The notes: generated from the letters alone by a model not told the origin. DNA of 64,000 bases from Pseudidiomarina sp. (GCA_023260975.1 JALQTK010000001.1:91852-155851); one strand, 5' to 3'; shown: positions 29,481 through 38,390, counted from the first letter of the stretch. Numbers and translations: made by a program.

Positions 29481-30521
29481 CTAACTATCAATACCGAAAA
29501 AGCGGCGTAATTGATCACGTAAATTTGGCGGTGTGCCATGTATTGTTAAGGTATCGGTGTGCACATCATAGAGCACCCGCTCCCCCAGTGCTTGCTGGTC
29601 AAAGCCGACACTGATGCCAGCGCCTTGCCCCTGAAATTTAACCAGCTTGCGTAATATCGTGCGATCCATAGGGAATTCATCCGCTAGCGGTGTGCTTGAT
29701 GTTGCCGTGAAATCAGCAAAGCTGCTGGCCGTTGGCAGGTGTTGTTGCAACTGCTCTGACAAATCTTTGATACGCACCGGTTCGCCTTGTTGCCACTGGG
29801 CATCACAAATATCATAGACTGACTTACGTAACAGCTTGCTTTGCTGCTCTGGTAGATCCTGTTGCTGCACATAGTGCTGCACCGATTGCACCAACTGCTG
29901 TGATAGCTGCTTGGCATTAACACCCTCGGCGCAGCCAAGAAAATCTAGGAAAAAATCAGATACTTTGCGACCAACTCGGCCCTTAATAAAGGATATGTAA
30001 CTGGCTGACGTGTGGTTATCGTGCCAATCACTTAAATTGATGGTGGCCGCCAGTTGCACTCGGCTCAGATCAAGCTGCGACGAGCGATCAACAGACAGAT
30101 CAGCGGCAATACTGACGCCATCCTTGCTGGGTAAAAATGCAACCAATAAAAAATCTTGGCCGCGCTGGTAGTAACTCGCGACCAGCAGAAATCCAGCTTC
30201 CAAAATGCCGTAATGCTGTAATTGATTATGAAGAAGTTTTGCGGCCATTTGAGAAAATTCGATAAAGTCTAAGCGCGCCCCACGCCACTGCGCTAAATGC
30301 TCTGGAAAGGCACTCAGTTGACTGCGCTCAACGGCATCCTCAGAGGTTAAAAAACGGGCATATCCTTTACTCGGCTTGGCATCATAAATCTCGCGTAACT
30401 CATTGATTAACAATCCAACCTGATCGTTTATTGGAAGTATGGCGGGAGCTAAACGTAAGCCGATTTGGCCATTGCTGGTGTAAAACTGATGGATAATGCT
30501 GTGTTTTATGTCGGCGTGCAT
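29481..30521 (-). CDS. yejK: Nucleoid-associated protein YejK (NdpA)
   Basis: About 346 residues from the ATG at 30521; a TTG at 30545 would add eight. It matches E. coli YejK (335 residues) throughout, including FIKGRVGRKVSDFFLDFLGCAEG and the ending TLTIHGTPPNLRDQLRRFFG. E. coli YejK sits on the nucleoid and binds topoisomerase IV. It is divergent from yejL-yejM, the E. coli arrangement. Confidence 0.95.
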   Translation of the reverse strand: MHADIKHSIIHQFYTSNGQIGLRLAPAILPINDQVGLLINELREIYDAKPSKGYARFLTSEDAVERSQLSAFPEHLAQWRGARLDFIEFSQMAAKLLHNQLQHYGILEAGFLLVASYYQRGQDFLLVAFLPSKDGVSIAADLSVDRSSQLDLSRVQLAATINLSDWHDNHTSASYISFIKGRVGRKVSDFFLDFLGCAEGVNAKQLSQQLVQSVQHYVQQQDLPEQQSKLLRKSVYDICDAQWQQGEPVRIKDLSEQLQQHLPTASSFADFTATSSTPLADEFPMDRTILRKLVKFQGQGAGISVGFDQQALGERVLYDVHTDTLTIHGTPPNLRDQLRRFFGIDS

Positions 30522-30591
30522 GGTAGTTTTAATTTCCTGTTGCAATCGCTATGTTAAGATAAACGCATTCTAACACGATGAGAGTGAAAAA

Positions 30592-30813
30592 ATGCCGATT
30601 GTGTCCCAATACGATGCCAACTTGCAGCAGCAATTATTAGAACAAGTTCTCGACCTACTCGAGCGCAATCAAGTGAGTCGAGACTTAGCCTTAATGACCT
30701 TAGGTAATGCCGTAACTAATGTGATCTATCAAAATTACCCGGCTGAGCTCGGCTACAAAGTGGCTGAACAATTTGGCAAAGTACTGTTACAATCGTTAGC
30801 TAAGCCTGCTTAA
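30592..30813 (+). CDS. yejL: YejL family protein (DUF1414)
   Basis: 73 residues, close to E. coli YejL (75). MPIVSQYDANLQQQLLEQVL and LMTLGNAVTNVI match the family. It is a small, soluble, mainly helical protein of unknown function. It is followed by yejM after 11 bases, and the divergent yejK lies 70 bases upstream. Confidence 0.93.
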   Translation: MPIVSQYDANLQQQLLEQVLDLLERNQVSRDLALMTLGNAVTNVIYQNYPAELGYKVAEQFGKVLLQSLAKPA

Positions 30814-30824
30814 TCGGAACGTTC

Positions 30825-32453
30825 ATGAAACAACGCAAGCAACGACGCGATAAAATTGCACGACTGATCAGTTGGGGCCATTGGTTTACCTTCTTTAATA
30901 TCCTTGTGGTGTTAGCGATTGGCAGTCTTTATATCGAAGCGGCTGAAGCTCCTGGTAGCGGGCTTGGCGTGATATACATGTTGCTTAACTGGCTAGGGCA
31001 TTTTGCCTTTCTACCCTTTATTGTTTTCATTATCCTAATTTTTCCATTTTGCTTAATCGTGCCCTATTCCCGAGTATTGCGAGGCATTGCCACCTTGGTC
31101 GCCGCGCTTGGAATTATTGCGTTAGTAGCCGATTTACTGTTCTATCGACAGTACGGTTATCATCTCAACACCTATTCGCTTACCCAGCTAGCGGCCGATG
31201 CTGAAGCGGTATTTGCGGGTGCTAGTTTTCTCATTCTACTGGCGATGTTGCTTACCTTTGTGGTGTTACTGGTATTTGAATTAGCGCTGGCAAATCTGGC
31301 CTGGAAACGTCTCGATCGCTTGCAGCAAAAAGCCTGGGGGGCAGCCTTTAGTGCGGTATTTGTGCTGTGCTTTTTAGCGAGTCACAGTATTCATGTGTGG
31401 GCTGATGCAGTGCTCTATACCAATATTACCAAGCAAGATGATACCTTTCCGCTGTCCTATCCAACTACCGCAAAAACCTTAATGAGCAAGCATGGTTTGC
31501 TAGTTGCTGAACGTCATCAAGCAACCGACCGCTTACTGCGAGAAACCACTAGTATCGAGTTGAATTACCCAGCGAGTGCGCTAATGTGTGCCCGCGTTGC
31601 TGAGCCACCAACCACGCTAATTGTCGCCTTTACCAGCTTATCGTTAGCACAACAACAGCAAATCGGTGCGCTATTTCCTGAATTACAACTGTATAGCAGC
31701 CCACTACTTGGCCAGCTCGATAGCACCAGTGGATTGTTTGAATTAGTCTATGGTTTACCTGATTTATATATGCGAGCAATTACCGCTAATAATGCTGAAC
31801 CAGCCTATTTTAACCCGTTACGAGACTATCGGATTGAGTTTACTGCCGCCCTATTCAGCCACGACAGCCAATCCAGCGCCTTAGTACTGCCGCAGTCGCT
31901 GCAACAATTCACTGCCTTCGGCATTGCCGATCCAGCCGCCGTACTCGCTTTAGCGGTCAGTGAACCAGAGCATCCGGCGGTGTTACGGCGTATACGTCAA
32001 GCGCTCGATAATAATATGCAGGTCATCATTACCGCACTTACGCCTGCAACTGCTGATAGCAGCAATAACCGCTATGCTGTTGCCAGCATGCGTGTTCCGT
32101 TATGGACAAGCGCTACGTTAGCCTGGCAAGCGCAGCCATTAGCAACTCTAACGGATATTATGCCGAGCGTATTAAGCGACTATCTTCAATGCGTTGAGCA
32201 AGCGAAGCACTACTCTATTGGGCACGACCTGAGCGATGAAGTTCGCCGCTGGCCGTTGGTGACTACCTATGGCGAAGTGTTGGTAATCTATCAAGAAGAC
32301 ATGACTTCGGTTATCGATCGCGATGGCCATATCGAAAGTTTTGACAACCTTAATTTCGAACTGTTACCTGGGGTCAGCCCTGCTACACCGGTTTTAATTG
32401 ATAGCTTACGCAAGTTAAAACGCTTTAATCAGCAAAGTAACGGTAATCCGTAA
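30825..32453 (+). CDS. yejM: Inner membrane LPS-homeostasis regulator YejM (PbgA/LapC)
   Basis: 542 residues, somewhat shorter than the 586 of E. coli. Five membrane segments lie between about 15 and 195, then an arm and a periplasmic sulfatase-like domain (about 250-530). E. coli YejM senses periplasmic LPS and blocks LapB, so that LpxC is spared from FtsH. The N-terminal polar stretch MKQRKQRRDKIARLISWGHW is family-typical. It is the last gene before tRNA-Pro, as in E. coli. Confidence 0.93.
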   Translation: MKQRKQRRDKIARLISWGHWFTFFNILVVLAIGSLYIEAAEAPGSGLGVIYMLLNWLGHFAFLPFIVFIILIFPFCLIVPYSRVLRGIATLVAALGIIALVADLLFYRQYGYHLNTYSLTQLAADAEAVFAGASFLILLAMLLTFVVLLVFELALANLAWKRLDRLQQKAWGAAFSAVFVLCFLASHSIHVWADAVLYTNITKQDDTFPLSYPTTAKTLMSKHGLLVAERHQATDRLLRETTSIELNYPASALMCARVAEPPTTLIVAFTSLSLAQQQQIGALFPELQLYSSPLLGQLDSTSGLFELVYGLPDLYMRAITANNAEPAYFNPLRDYRIEFTAALFSHDSQSSALVLPQSLQQFTAFGIADPAAVLALAVSEPEHPAVLRRIRQALDNNMQVIITALTPATADSSNNRYAVASMRVPLWTSATLAWQAQPLATLTDIMPSVLSDYLQCVEQAKHYSIGHDLSDEVRRWPLVTTYGEVLVIYQEDMTSVIDRDGHIESFDNLNFELLPGVSPATPVLIDSLRKLKRFNQQSNGNP

Positions 32454-32471
32454 AGTTTTGCTGATTTGACC

Positions 32472-32499
32472 TTGCCATTGCCGGCTTTTTCATTATCAT
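32472..32499 (+). promoter_or_regulatory. Candidate promoter of tRNA-Pro
   Basis: TTGCCA, 16-base spacer, TATCAT, ending 12 bases before the tRNA, between the yejM stop and the tRNA. Confidence 0.5.
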
Positions 32500-32511
32500 A
32501 GCTGGCTCGGT

Positions 32512-32588
32512 CGGCATGTGGCGCAGCTTGGTAGCGCACTGTCATGGGGTGTCAGGGGTCGGAGGTTCAAATCCTCTCATGCCGACCA
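32512..32588 (+). tRNA. proL: tRNA-Pro (GGG)
   Basis: 77 nt including CCA. Acceptor CGGCATG pairs with CATGCCG. The loop ATGGGGT gives anticodon GGG. The T-T mismatch in the anticodon stem (CTGTC/GTCAG) also occurs in E. coli proL as I recall it, so it is not a defect. It follows yejM as in E. coli. Confidence 0.96.
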
Positions 32589-32598
32589 ATAATCAAAT

Positions 32599-32637
32599 AA
32601 AAAAGCCGCAGCGTGGTATCCACAGTGCGGCTTTTTT
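32599..32637. terminator. Bidirectional terminator after tRNA-Pro
   Basis: AAAAAGCCGCA / TGCGGCTTTTT arms enclose an inner GTGG-TAT-CCAC stem. It ends tRNA-Pro on the plus strand and the small secreted-protein gene on the minus strand. Confidence 0.9.
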
Positions 32638-32654
32638 GTCTCTATAACAGCAGT

Positions 32655-33059
32655 TTATTTCTTGGTATATACCGCGGCTGCAGAACCTGACTTAGTCACT
32701 TGATACGGCGTTTTTGCTTGCATCTTATCGCAGATGTCAGCACTCTCACCGGCATTAACAAAGCCTTTGTTGCCAACGCTTTCACAACTATCTCTTTTCA
32801 CTTTTTGCCACTTTAGTGCTTTTAGCTTTGGATTTTTAGCAATTTCAGACTCCATTTTGCTAATAGCTTCATCACACTGTTTGTGATACGAAGCATCTTT
32901 GGTGCGAGCTTCATATAACAAGCCAACCTTCTGTGGGCCTTGTACTGAAACCCAACCACATAAACGTGAGCCAGACTGCGCTTCAGCTGGCGCGGGTGTT
33001 AGTGACAACATAGCTGCTGCTACCAGTGATAAAGCTAAGTTTGCTTTTAAGGTATTCAT
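32655..33059 (-). CDS. Small exported cysteine-containing protein, unknown function
   Basis: 134 residues from the ATG at 33059 (MNTLKANLALSLVAAAMLSL), which gives a clean signal peptide cut after the AEA near residue 28. The mature protein of about 105 residues is basic and has four Cys (in RLCGWV, KQCDEA, DSCESV, ADICDK), which could make two disulfides in the periplasm or outside. I do not recognise a family. It is 137 bases downstream of the secretin gene on the same strand and could be a late part of that unit, although the spacer may hold its own promoter. Confidence 0.75.
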   Translation of the reverse strand: MNTLKANLALSLVAAAMLSLTPAPAEAQSGSRLCGWVSVQGPQKVGLLYEARTKDASYHKQCDEAISKMESEIAKNPKLKALKWQKVKRDSCESVGNKGFVNAGESADICDKMQAKTPYQVTKSGSAAAVYTKK

Positions 33060-33196
33060 CGTATTAAAACTCCAGTGAATGGATAAGATAACCATAGGTA
33101 ATTATCACCTGATGGGCGCGCCTTATCCGATTTGCGCGCGGTAAATTGATTCAATCAGTGCGACTGCCAGACCCGGTTCAATCTGGCTAGTTGCTC

Positions 33197-35056
33197 TTAG
33201 TAGTAGAGAAACCTTAGTGCTTCTTTCAGACGCTCACCGGTTGAATGCATGCGATCCCAGCGTTCCAGAGATACATCGCTCTGACGAAACTCACGATAGT
33301 ATTCTTCTTTTTGCAGATGCGTCAGTATTGCCTCGATATTTGCCGGTGTTCTCTCAGTGAAGCCAAAGCGCTCGAGCAACTGCTCCATCCGGCTACTCAT
33401 CGGGTCATTATCGCTAGGCGCTGCATCAGATAACTGCACCGGCTCTCTCGGGGTAACCAGAATTAGTACCGAACGCTGCAATTCGTTGGTCCTTTTATTA
33501 GAGAACAGGTACTGAATACCTGGAATATTCTGCAATCCCGGTACCCCGTCACGGGTGCTGGACGATGATTTTTCGCTCAAACCGCTCAGTACTAGCGTAT
33601 CACCCAGGTTCATCACGACATTTGCATTCGCTGTAGTTTCCCCAATCTCAATCTGATACGCCACTCGCGGATTATCATTGCTGGCGTTTAACGATGTCCG
33701 CTGTGCATCTACCTTGAGCTGTACCTGGCCCTGCGACAAAAAGTTAGGGGTGACGGACAACTTAATACCGAAGCGTTTTTCTAGCGGAACAATGGTGGTA
33801 CCACCTTCTTGGCTGGCGGAAACAACGCCAGCACTCAAGTTGGTGCCAGAGAAGAATTCCGAGGTTAAACCTTCTATGGCCGCTAAGGTCGGACGCGCGA
33901 GTACCTCGTTGAGCGAGTTGTTAGCGTTAGCAATATTTAGTGAATAAGATAGCGCCGGAATGGTTACTGCCCGGGTAATCGAGGTACTTGACGATGAATC
34001 ATCGTTGGAACTAGTAATCCGTGAATAGGCAGGTAGATTGCCGGTAACCGAGCCAAGCTGCATGGTGAGAGCATTCAGCAGGTTTACACCGCGCGATGTT
34101 GACATGAGTTCCTGAGTCGATAGCAACACCACATCAACCAATAGCATACGTGGTGTCTCGGCTGATACTCTTGCTGATGGTTGCGGTATAGAAGTCATGT
34201 GGTCGTCTAACTCGCTATCCTGGCTATCTTCTTGGTCAAACAGCCCATCGGTCATTGCCGGCGACAAATCTGGAACCGAGAAAGCTTGCGCTAACAGGAG
34301 CGAGCGATCGGTGTAGAAAGTCTTCCACTGCGCCAAGCGGCGATCGATACGCTCGAGCTCTGGGGTGTTTCCATACTGTTCAATTAACGCTGCTCGCACC
34401 CACTCGGCGCGCGCGAAATTGCCGCAAGATCCGTAAACCGGAATACTCGACCGCAAAAATTCCAGCGGCGGTTTAGCGGATACCTTTAGATACTGATTCG
34501 CCATAGCGCAGGCTGTTTTCGCGTCGCCGCTAAGATAGGACGCAATCATCAAACCGCTAATGGACGGTGCACTTTCTGGGGTTAGTAGCAGTGCATCGGC
34601 GAACGCTTGTTTGGAAAAGTCGTAGCGCTTCAGGTCCATATAGGCGAGGCCCATAAATTCCAGCGCAATCCAATTACTCGGATCAATCCGCAGTGATTGC
34701 TGATAGCCTTCTAGAGCAATCTCCGCCTTTTGCGTATCGCCGCGTAGCGCCTGTAAATGATAGACAAAGCCGTTCAAAAAATGCAGGTAGGCATTGCGTG
34801 GGTCTAGTTGCAGCGCCTCATTTACCGCCAACTGCGCCGGCGCTAGTTGCATTCGTTTGATAAAGCCAACAGCAACATTAACCTTGGTCAACATCTCAGA
34901 ATCGTTGACAGCACGAGGAATCAGCTCAACATGTTCCATCATTTCAACAAACGAGCGTGCTGGCATTTGTGCCACCGCGTTTGACGAACAAGTTAGCATC
35001 AATGAGCTGACAATGATCAGTCGATTCCGCCGTAATCCGTGTGCAAATGGTTTCAT
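33197..35056 (-). CDS. TPR-containing secretin (type II/III secretion system GspD/PilQ family)
   Basis: 619 residues. A signal peptide (about 1-30, ending SSNAVAQ) is followed by a TPR region (about 55-200, with ALQLDPRNAYLHFLNGFVYH and SLRIDPSNWIALEFMGLAYM), a low-complexity acidic linker (about 262-300), and a secretin domain (about 300-537). The domain contains TIVPLEKRFGIKLSVTPNFL and the signature VPGLQNIPGIQYLF at 505-518. A C-terminal helical tail of 80 residues is unusual. Secretins form outer-membrane multimeric pores. It is third in the BON/lectin/secretin operon, coupled by TAATG. No ATPase, inner-membrane platform or pilin gene is in the window. Confidence 0.85.
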   Translation of the reverse strand: MKPFAHGLRRNRLIIVSSLMLTCSSNAVAQMPARSFVEMMEHVELIPRAVNDSEMLTKVNVAVGFIKRMQLAPAQLAVNEALQLDPRNAYLHFLNGFVYHLQALRGDTQKAEIALEGYQQSLRIDPSNWIALEFMGLAYMDLKRYDFSKQAFADALLLTPESAPSISGLMIASYLSGDAKTACAMANQYLKVSAKPPLEFLRSSIPVYGSCGNFARAEWVRAALIEQYGNTPELERIDRRLAQWKTFYTDRSLLLAQAFSVPDLSPAMTDGLFDQEDSQDSELDDHMTSIPQPSARVSAETPRMLLVDVVLLSTQELMSTSRGVNLLNALTMQLGSVTGNLPAYSRITSSNDDSSSSTSITRAVTIPALSYSLNIANANNSLNEVLARPTLAAIEGLTSEFFSGTNLSAGVVSASQEGGTTIVPLEKRFGIKLSVTPNFLSQGQVQLKVDAQRTSLNASNDNPRVAYQIEIGETTANANVVMNLGDTLVLSGLSEKSSSSTRDGVPGLQNIPGIQYLFSNKRTNELQRSVLILVTPREPVQLSDAAPSDNDPMSSRMEQLLERFGFTERTPANIEAILTHLQKEEYYREFRQSDVSLERWDRMHSTGERLKEALRFLYY

Positions 35057-37845
35057 TAGCGTGGTACCGTCGAAGAAAAAGTAAGTTGATCGGTGCGCGA
35101 ACCTGAACGCCCTTGCATGCAGCCCAATTTTTGCCCAGGCGTCACGTTGTAAGTACCTGGACTGCCGCCATTACCGCCATAAGGACCAAATTTACGACCG
35201 GTGTTGGTATGGAATAGAATGCTATCGACCTCATCACCGGAGCGGTAGTCAACTCGGACCACGTATTCACCCGGCTGAAAGCGTACTTCTGCGGTATAAG
35301 GCGGCGACCCAAGTGAGCCGTGTGGTGGGCCCCAATTACCATTGGCGTATAGGAACGCCAGACCATCGAGCAAGCGCCCAGAACGCACGGCGAAACCTGT
35401 CACGTGTTGTCCTTGGCAGAAACGATAGTCGTCCCAGTAGGTACTGTTTTTTCGACCGATTTTTAGTAGTGCGCCGGTAAAAGGACGGCCATCGCGGCCT
35501 TCTCTCGCTTTGCCTCGAGACAGCCAATGGCCAAGTGCATCCTTATAGCCATATACACCGAACGCTTTTTGCAAATCGGGGTAACGGGCGACATACGATT
35601 TGACATCAAAATCAGCGCTGCCCATACGCCCCTCTTCAATACCCACCAAAATCCAGTGCAATAACACTCCAGAGGCGTCACTACCAAAGGCCAATGAATC
35701 CTGGTAGTTCTTCCTATAGAAGTCTGGGTCAAATTCGAGGGAACCTCGTAAGCCATTGGGAAATCCTGTGGTATCCCAATGTGCGACTAGGTCAATGTCA
35801 CTTTTTTCCTTCGGTTTTTTGTCAGATTTGGTGTCCTTTATGAACGGGTTTTTTATCGATTTATTGATTCGATTCTGCATGTAGTTGTAGGCATCGATAT
35901 CAAAATTATCGTAGTAATAATCCCAATCAAAGGTGCTGCGATCAAAGTGCGCATGGCTCATGTCTTGCGCTTTAGCGGTCGAACCCCCTGCTACGCTAAT
36001 AACCGCGTTAGTACCTGCGCTAATAAGTGCATTAGTACCGCCGGTCCAAGCACTGGTTGCGGCGTTAATCGATGATTGTGCTGCTTTGCGTGCTTGCTCT
36101 TTGGTCTGGTTAAATTCCTGTTGCGCAGCATTTCCCAGCTTATTCAGTGCAGCGGTCGCCTCACTGGCGGTATAGCCCTCGAGATCACTGAACTCACCAG
36201 CAATCTTGTTATAGGCGGCTTCCAGCTCTTTACCGATACAGCCTTGAATTTTCGACGGATCAACGTTAACAGCCGCGGCGCCATTAAACACGTCATCGAG
36301 TTTGGTCGTCACATTGAATGTCACCTCGGTGGAAATTTCAAACGGGTTGACACAACTCGCACTCACCGCAACTTTTATTTTGTCGCCGTTCAAACTCACT
36401 TCGACTTTCTGGCCACTAAAATTGCCCATTAAACCAACTTGCTGGGTGCTCGCACTTATAGCGGTGGTAGCTTGCATACTAAAATTAACCCGACCCAGCG
36501 GTCCCAGCTTAAGCGACAAGGACTGACCAACGTCACCGCGCAATCCGGCGAGACCGGCACTGGCCTGCATCCACCCCATGGTCTGCCCGAGTATATTGAC
36601 CTCACCACCAGCACTCAAATAAGGACCACCGTCGGCCAGCGGGCCCAGTAGCACGTAGTTAAAATACTTATTGTCATTGGGAAAGGGCTTGCTGCTATCA
36701 CCAAAGCGATATTCCGGTGGAGGATTTGGGTTTCTGAACTGCACTACCGATAGCGGTGTAAGCATATTCAATAAAGGATCTTTAAATTTATCGATACCGT
36801 TGATAAAGCCGCCGTATTTTGCCAAACGCTGATCTTTAGTCACCATAGCAACCATCATGTGCGCAGCATCTTCCATAGTAAAGCTCGCCGGCGTGGCCAT
36901 GCGGAACGAAAAGTCCAACAAATCGGCAGCACCCTCTGGGCTGAGCGGTGTCTGGAATTGAATGATGATTTTCTTATCCTCGGCACCTCTAAATAGCGCA
37001 TTGCCCTTATAACCAAAGGTCAGGCTGTTATTGATAAAGAAGGTCGCGTCGGTCAGTGTCATTGGCGGAAGAATTAATGGCAGACGCGCGTTGGGCGCAA
37101 ACTGGAACTCAATGAAGGCCTCTGGTTTGCTAGCATCTTCTGCTTTCTGCGCCATGGTGTTGCCCTGTGCCATCGCGCTAGCGCCGGCTCCTGCCATACC
37201 TGCTAAATCAGTCGGAATTGGCATAACTACGGCGGCGCGAAGCATCACTTCATTAGCCTTCACCCCGAAGGCTTCCATGGTTAGCTTGATGGGGCCGCCC
37301 AGGTTGGCGCGAGCAGCCAGCTGCACACCGCTAGAGAACGACAGCGTGTTGACATTGAAATAGTTATCACGCACCACCTTGCGTAGTGCCGCTGGCATTT
37401 TGATCTGGTCAAGTTGGAAATCGGTGGTAGAAATCGAGATAATGGGCGACCGCAAGGATGTCTCACCCATCACTTTTTGCACTTTTTCACCTAATAAACG
37501 TGGCATAGAGAGCGATTTGTCGACCACCAACAGCAGCGTTTGCTGGGTGCTACCACTGGTAAAAAAGTACAGTTGTAACGGCCCCGACTGAGTCGTATAG
37601 CAACCAGTGAGATTGCCACCACAGCTGGTTTTACCAAGATCGCTCACCATGCCCTGCAACTCGTCCTTGATACCGGCAATCGGCAGATTACCGAGGACTT
37701 TCTGCAAAGTCGGGCTTACATTGGGTGCATTTTGGGCCTCTGCAGGCAAACTCAAGCTCATCATGCCAAGCATTAAGATACTGCACGTAAGTGACCAAGA
37801 TTTAAGCGGCAATAAGCCAAACAGAGATGATTTGATTTTACTCAT
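35056..37845 (-). CDS. Large exported protein with C-terminal jacalin-like lectin domain
   Basis: 929 residues. The signal peptide ends at AEA near residue 37. Residues 40-520 are an unrecognised beta-rich region containing a Gly/Ala/Met-rich stretch (214-240) and a few Cys. Residues 540-620 are helical and Ala-rich. Two repeats of the NYxDL/AFG-HW-G-EGR type lie at 705-740 and 746-784. Residues 790-929 resemble a jacalin-related lectin (VTGFAVRSGRLLDGLAFLY, later FHTNTGRKFGPYGG). It is likely a carbohydrate-binding surface or secreted protein. It overlaps the BON gene (ATGA) and the secretin gene (TAATG), so it may be the substrate or a partner of that pore. Confidence 0.75.
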   Translation of the reverse strand: MSKIKSSLFGLLPLKSWSLTCSILMLGMMSLSLPAEAQNAPNVSPTLQKVLGNLPIAGIKDELQGMVSDLGKTSCGGNLTGCYTTQSGPLQLYFFTSGSTQQTLLLVVDKSLSMPRLLGEKVQKVMGETSLRSPIISISTTDFQLDQIKMPAALRKVVRDNYFNVNTLSFSSGVQLAARANLGGPIKLTMEAFGVKANEVMLRAAVVMPIPTDLAGMAGAGASAMAQGNTMAQKAEDASKPEAFIEFQFAPNARLPLILPPMTLTDATFFINNSLTFGYKGNALFRGAEDKKIIIQFQTPLSPEGAADLLDFSFRMATPASFTMEDAAHMMVAMVTKDQRLAKYGGFINGIDKFKDPLLNMLTPLSVVQFRNPNPPPEYRFGDSSKPFPNDNKYFNYVLLGPLADGGPYLSAGGEVNILGQTMGWMQASAGLAGLRGDVGQSLSLKLGPLGRVNFSMQATTAISASTQQVGLMGNFSGQKVEVSLNGDKIKVAVSASCVNPFEISTEVTFNVTTKLDDVFNGAAAVNVDPSKIQGCIGKELEAAYNKIAGEFSDLEGYTASEATAALNKLGNAAQQEFNQTKEQARKAAQSSINAATSAWTGGTNALISAGTNAVISVAGGSTAKAQDMSHAHFDRSTFDWDYYYDNFDIDAYNYMQNRINKSIKNPFIKDTKSDKKPKEKSDIDLVAHWDTTGFPNGLRGSLEFDPDFYRKNYQDSLAFGSDASGVLLHWILVGIEEGRMGSADFDVKSYVARYPDLQKAFGVYGYKDALGHWLSRGKAREGRDGRPFTGALLKIGRKNSTYWDDYRFCQGQHVTGFAVRSGRLLDGLAFLYANGNWGPPHGSLGSPPYTAEVRFQPGEYVVRVDYRSGDEVDSILFHTNTGRKFGPYGGNGGSPGTYNVTPGQKLGCMQGRSGSRTDQLTFSSTVPR

Positions 37846-38291
37846 GAGTGATTAATCTCGATGGACGATAGGTTAGTTGGGACAACTCGTGCAGCAGACT
37901 TAGACGAAATTAGCTGTCGATCGGGGGGGCTCGGCTGCCAATCTTCAGATGTCAGCGGTTGCAATTCGAGCGCATTATGTACCGCCTTGACACCTTCAAT
38001 AGTCTCGGCAAGGGTCTGCGCCGTTATTTGTTCAAGCTGAGTTTTTACCATGCCAGACAACAGCACCACGCCATAGAGCGATTCAACGGATATATTGCTT
38101 TTAGCCAACACATCATTTTGTGAAAAAAGCTGCTGGATAGTCATGGCTATCACATGGTCGTCGGCCTGCATGACAGCACCCGACCGATGTGGGTTGAGCG
38201 CAGCGGGTTGAGCACTGTTTACAGCACACCCGCTATTAATCAGCGCTGTAAAAGCTAAACTAACTGCAAAAGTGCCTGTTCGCATGCTCAT
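37842..38291 (-). CDS. BON-domain probable lipoprotein
   Basis: 149 residues. An N-terminal hydrophobic signal leads to a Cys at residue 22 (LINSGC), an imperfect lipobox. One BON domain follows (about 45-115), with NISVESLYGVVLLSGMVKTQ and TIEGVKAVHNALEL. BON domains occur in OsmY, in channel proteins and at the N-terminus of Tad-type secretins such as CpaC. Here it is a separate protein. It is the first gene of the operon with the lectin protein and the TPR-secretin, and could anchor or gate the pore. Confidence 0.82.
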   Translation of the reverse strand: MSMRTGTFAVSLAFTALINSGCAVNSAQPAALNPHRSGAVMQADDHVIAMTIQQLFSQNDVLAKSNISVESLYGVVLLSGMVKTQLEQITAQTLAETIEGVKAVHNALELQPLTSEDWQPSPPDRQLISSKSAARVVPTNLSSIEINHS

Positions 38292-38356
38292 TGTTATCTC
38301 TCAAAATTACAGGTAAACATTTTAAAGTGAGTAATGGAGAGCATCATAGTCAGCAT

Positions 38357-38390
38357 GCTGTATGGCTGTATGTCACTAGTTCTAGTGACA
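38357..38390. promoter_or_regulatory. Tandem repeat plus 20-bp palindrome in the divergent spacer
   Basis: GCTGTATG occurs twice in tandem (38357-38372), directly followed by TGTCACTAG-TT-CTAGTGACA (38371-38390), a perfect 9-bp inverted repeat with two central bases. It lies between the divergent BON operon (start 38291) and the NarL-type regulator (start 38464). Position and form suggest the operator of that regulator. A TATACT box at 38423-38428 is a possible -10 for the regulator gene. Confidence 0.6.

Noticed and set aside
32512-32588. T-T mismatch in the anticodon stem of tRNA-Pro as a sign of a pseudo-tRNA
   Set aside because: The same mismatch is, as I recall, present in functional E. 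coli proL; all other stems are sound and CCA is encoded.
33197-35056. Part of a classical type II, type III or Tad secretion locus
   Set aside because: No ATPase, platform, pilin or pseudopilin gene lies in the surrounding 30 kb; only the secretin domain is shared.
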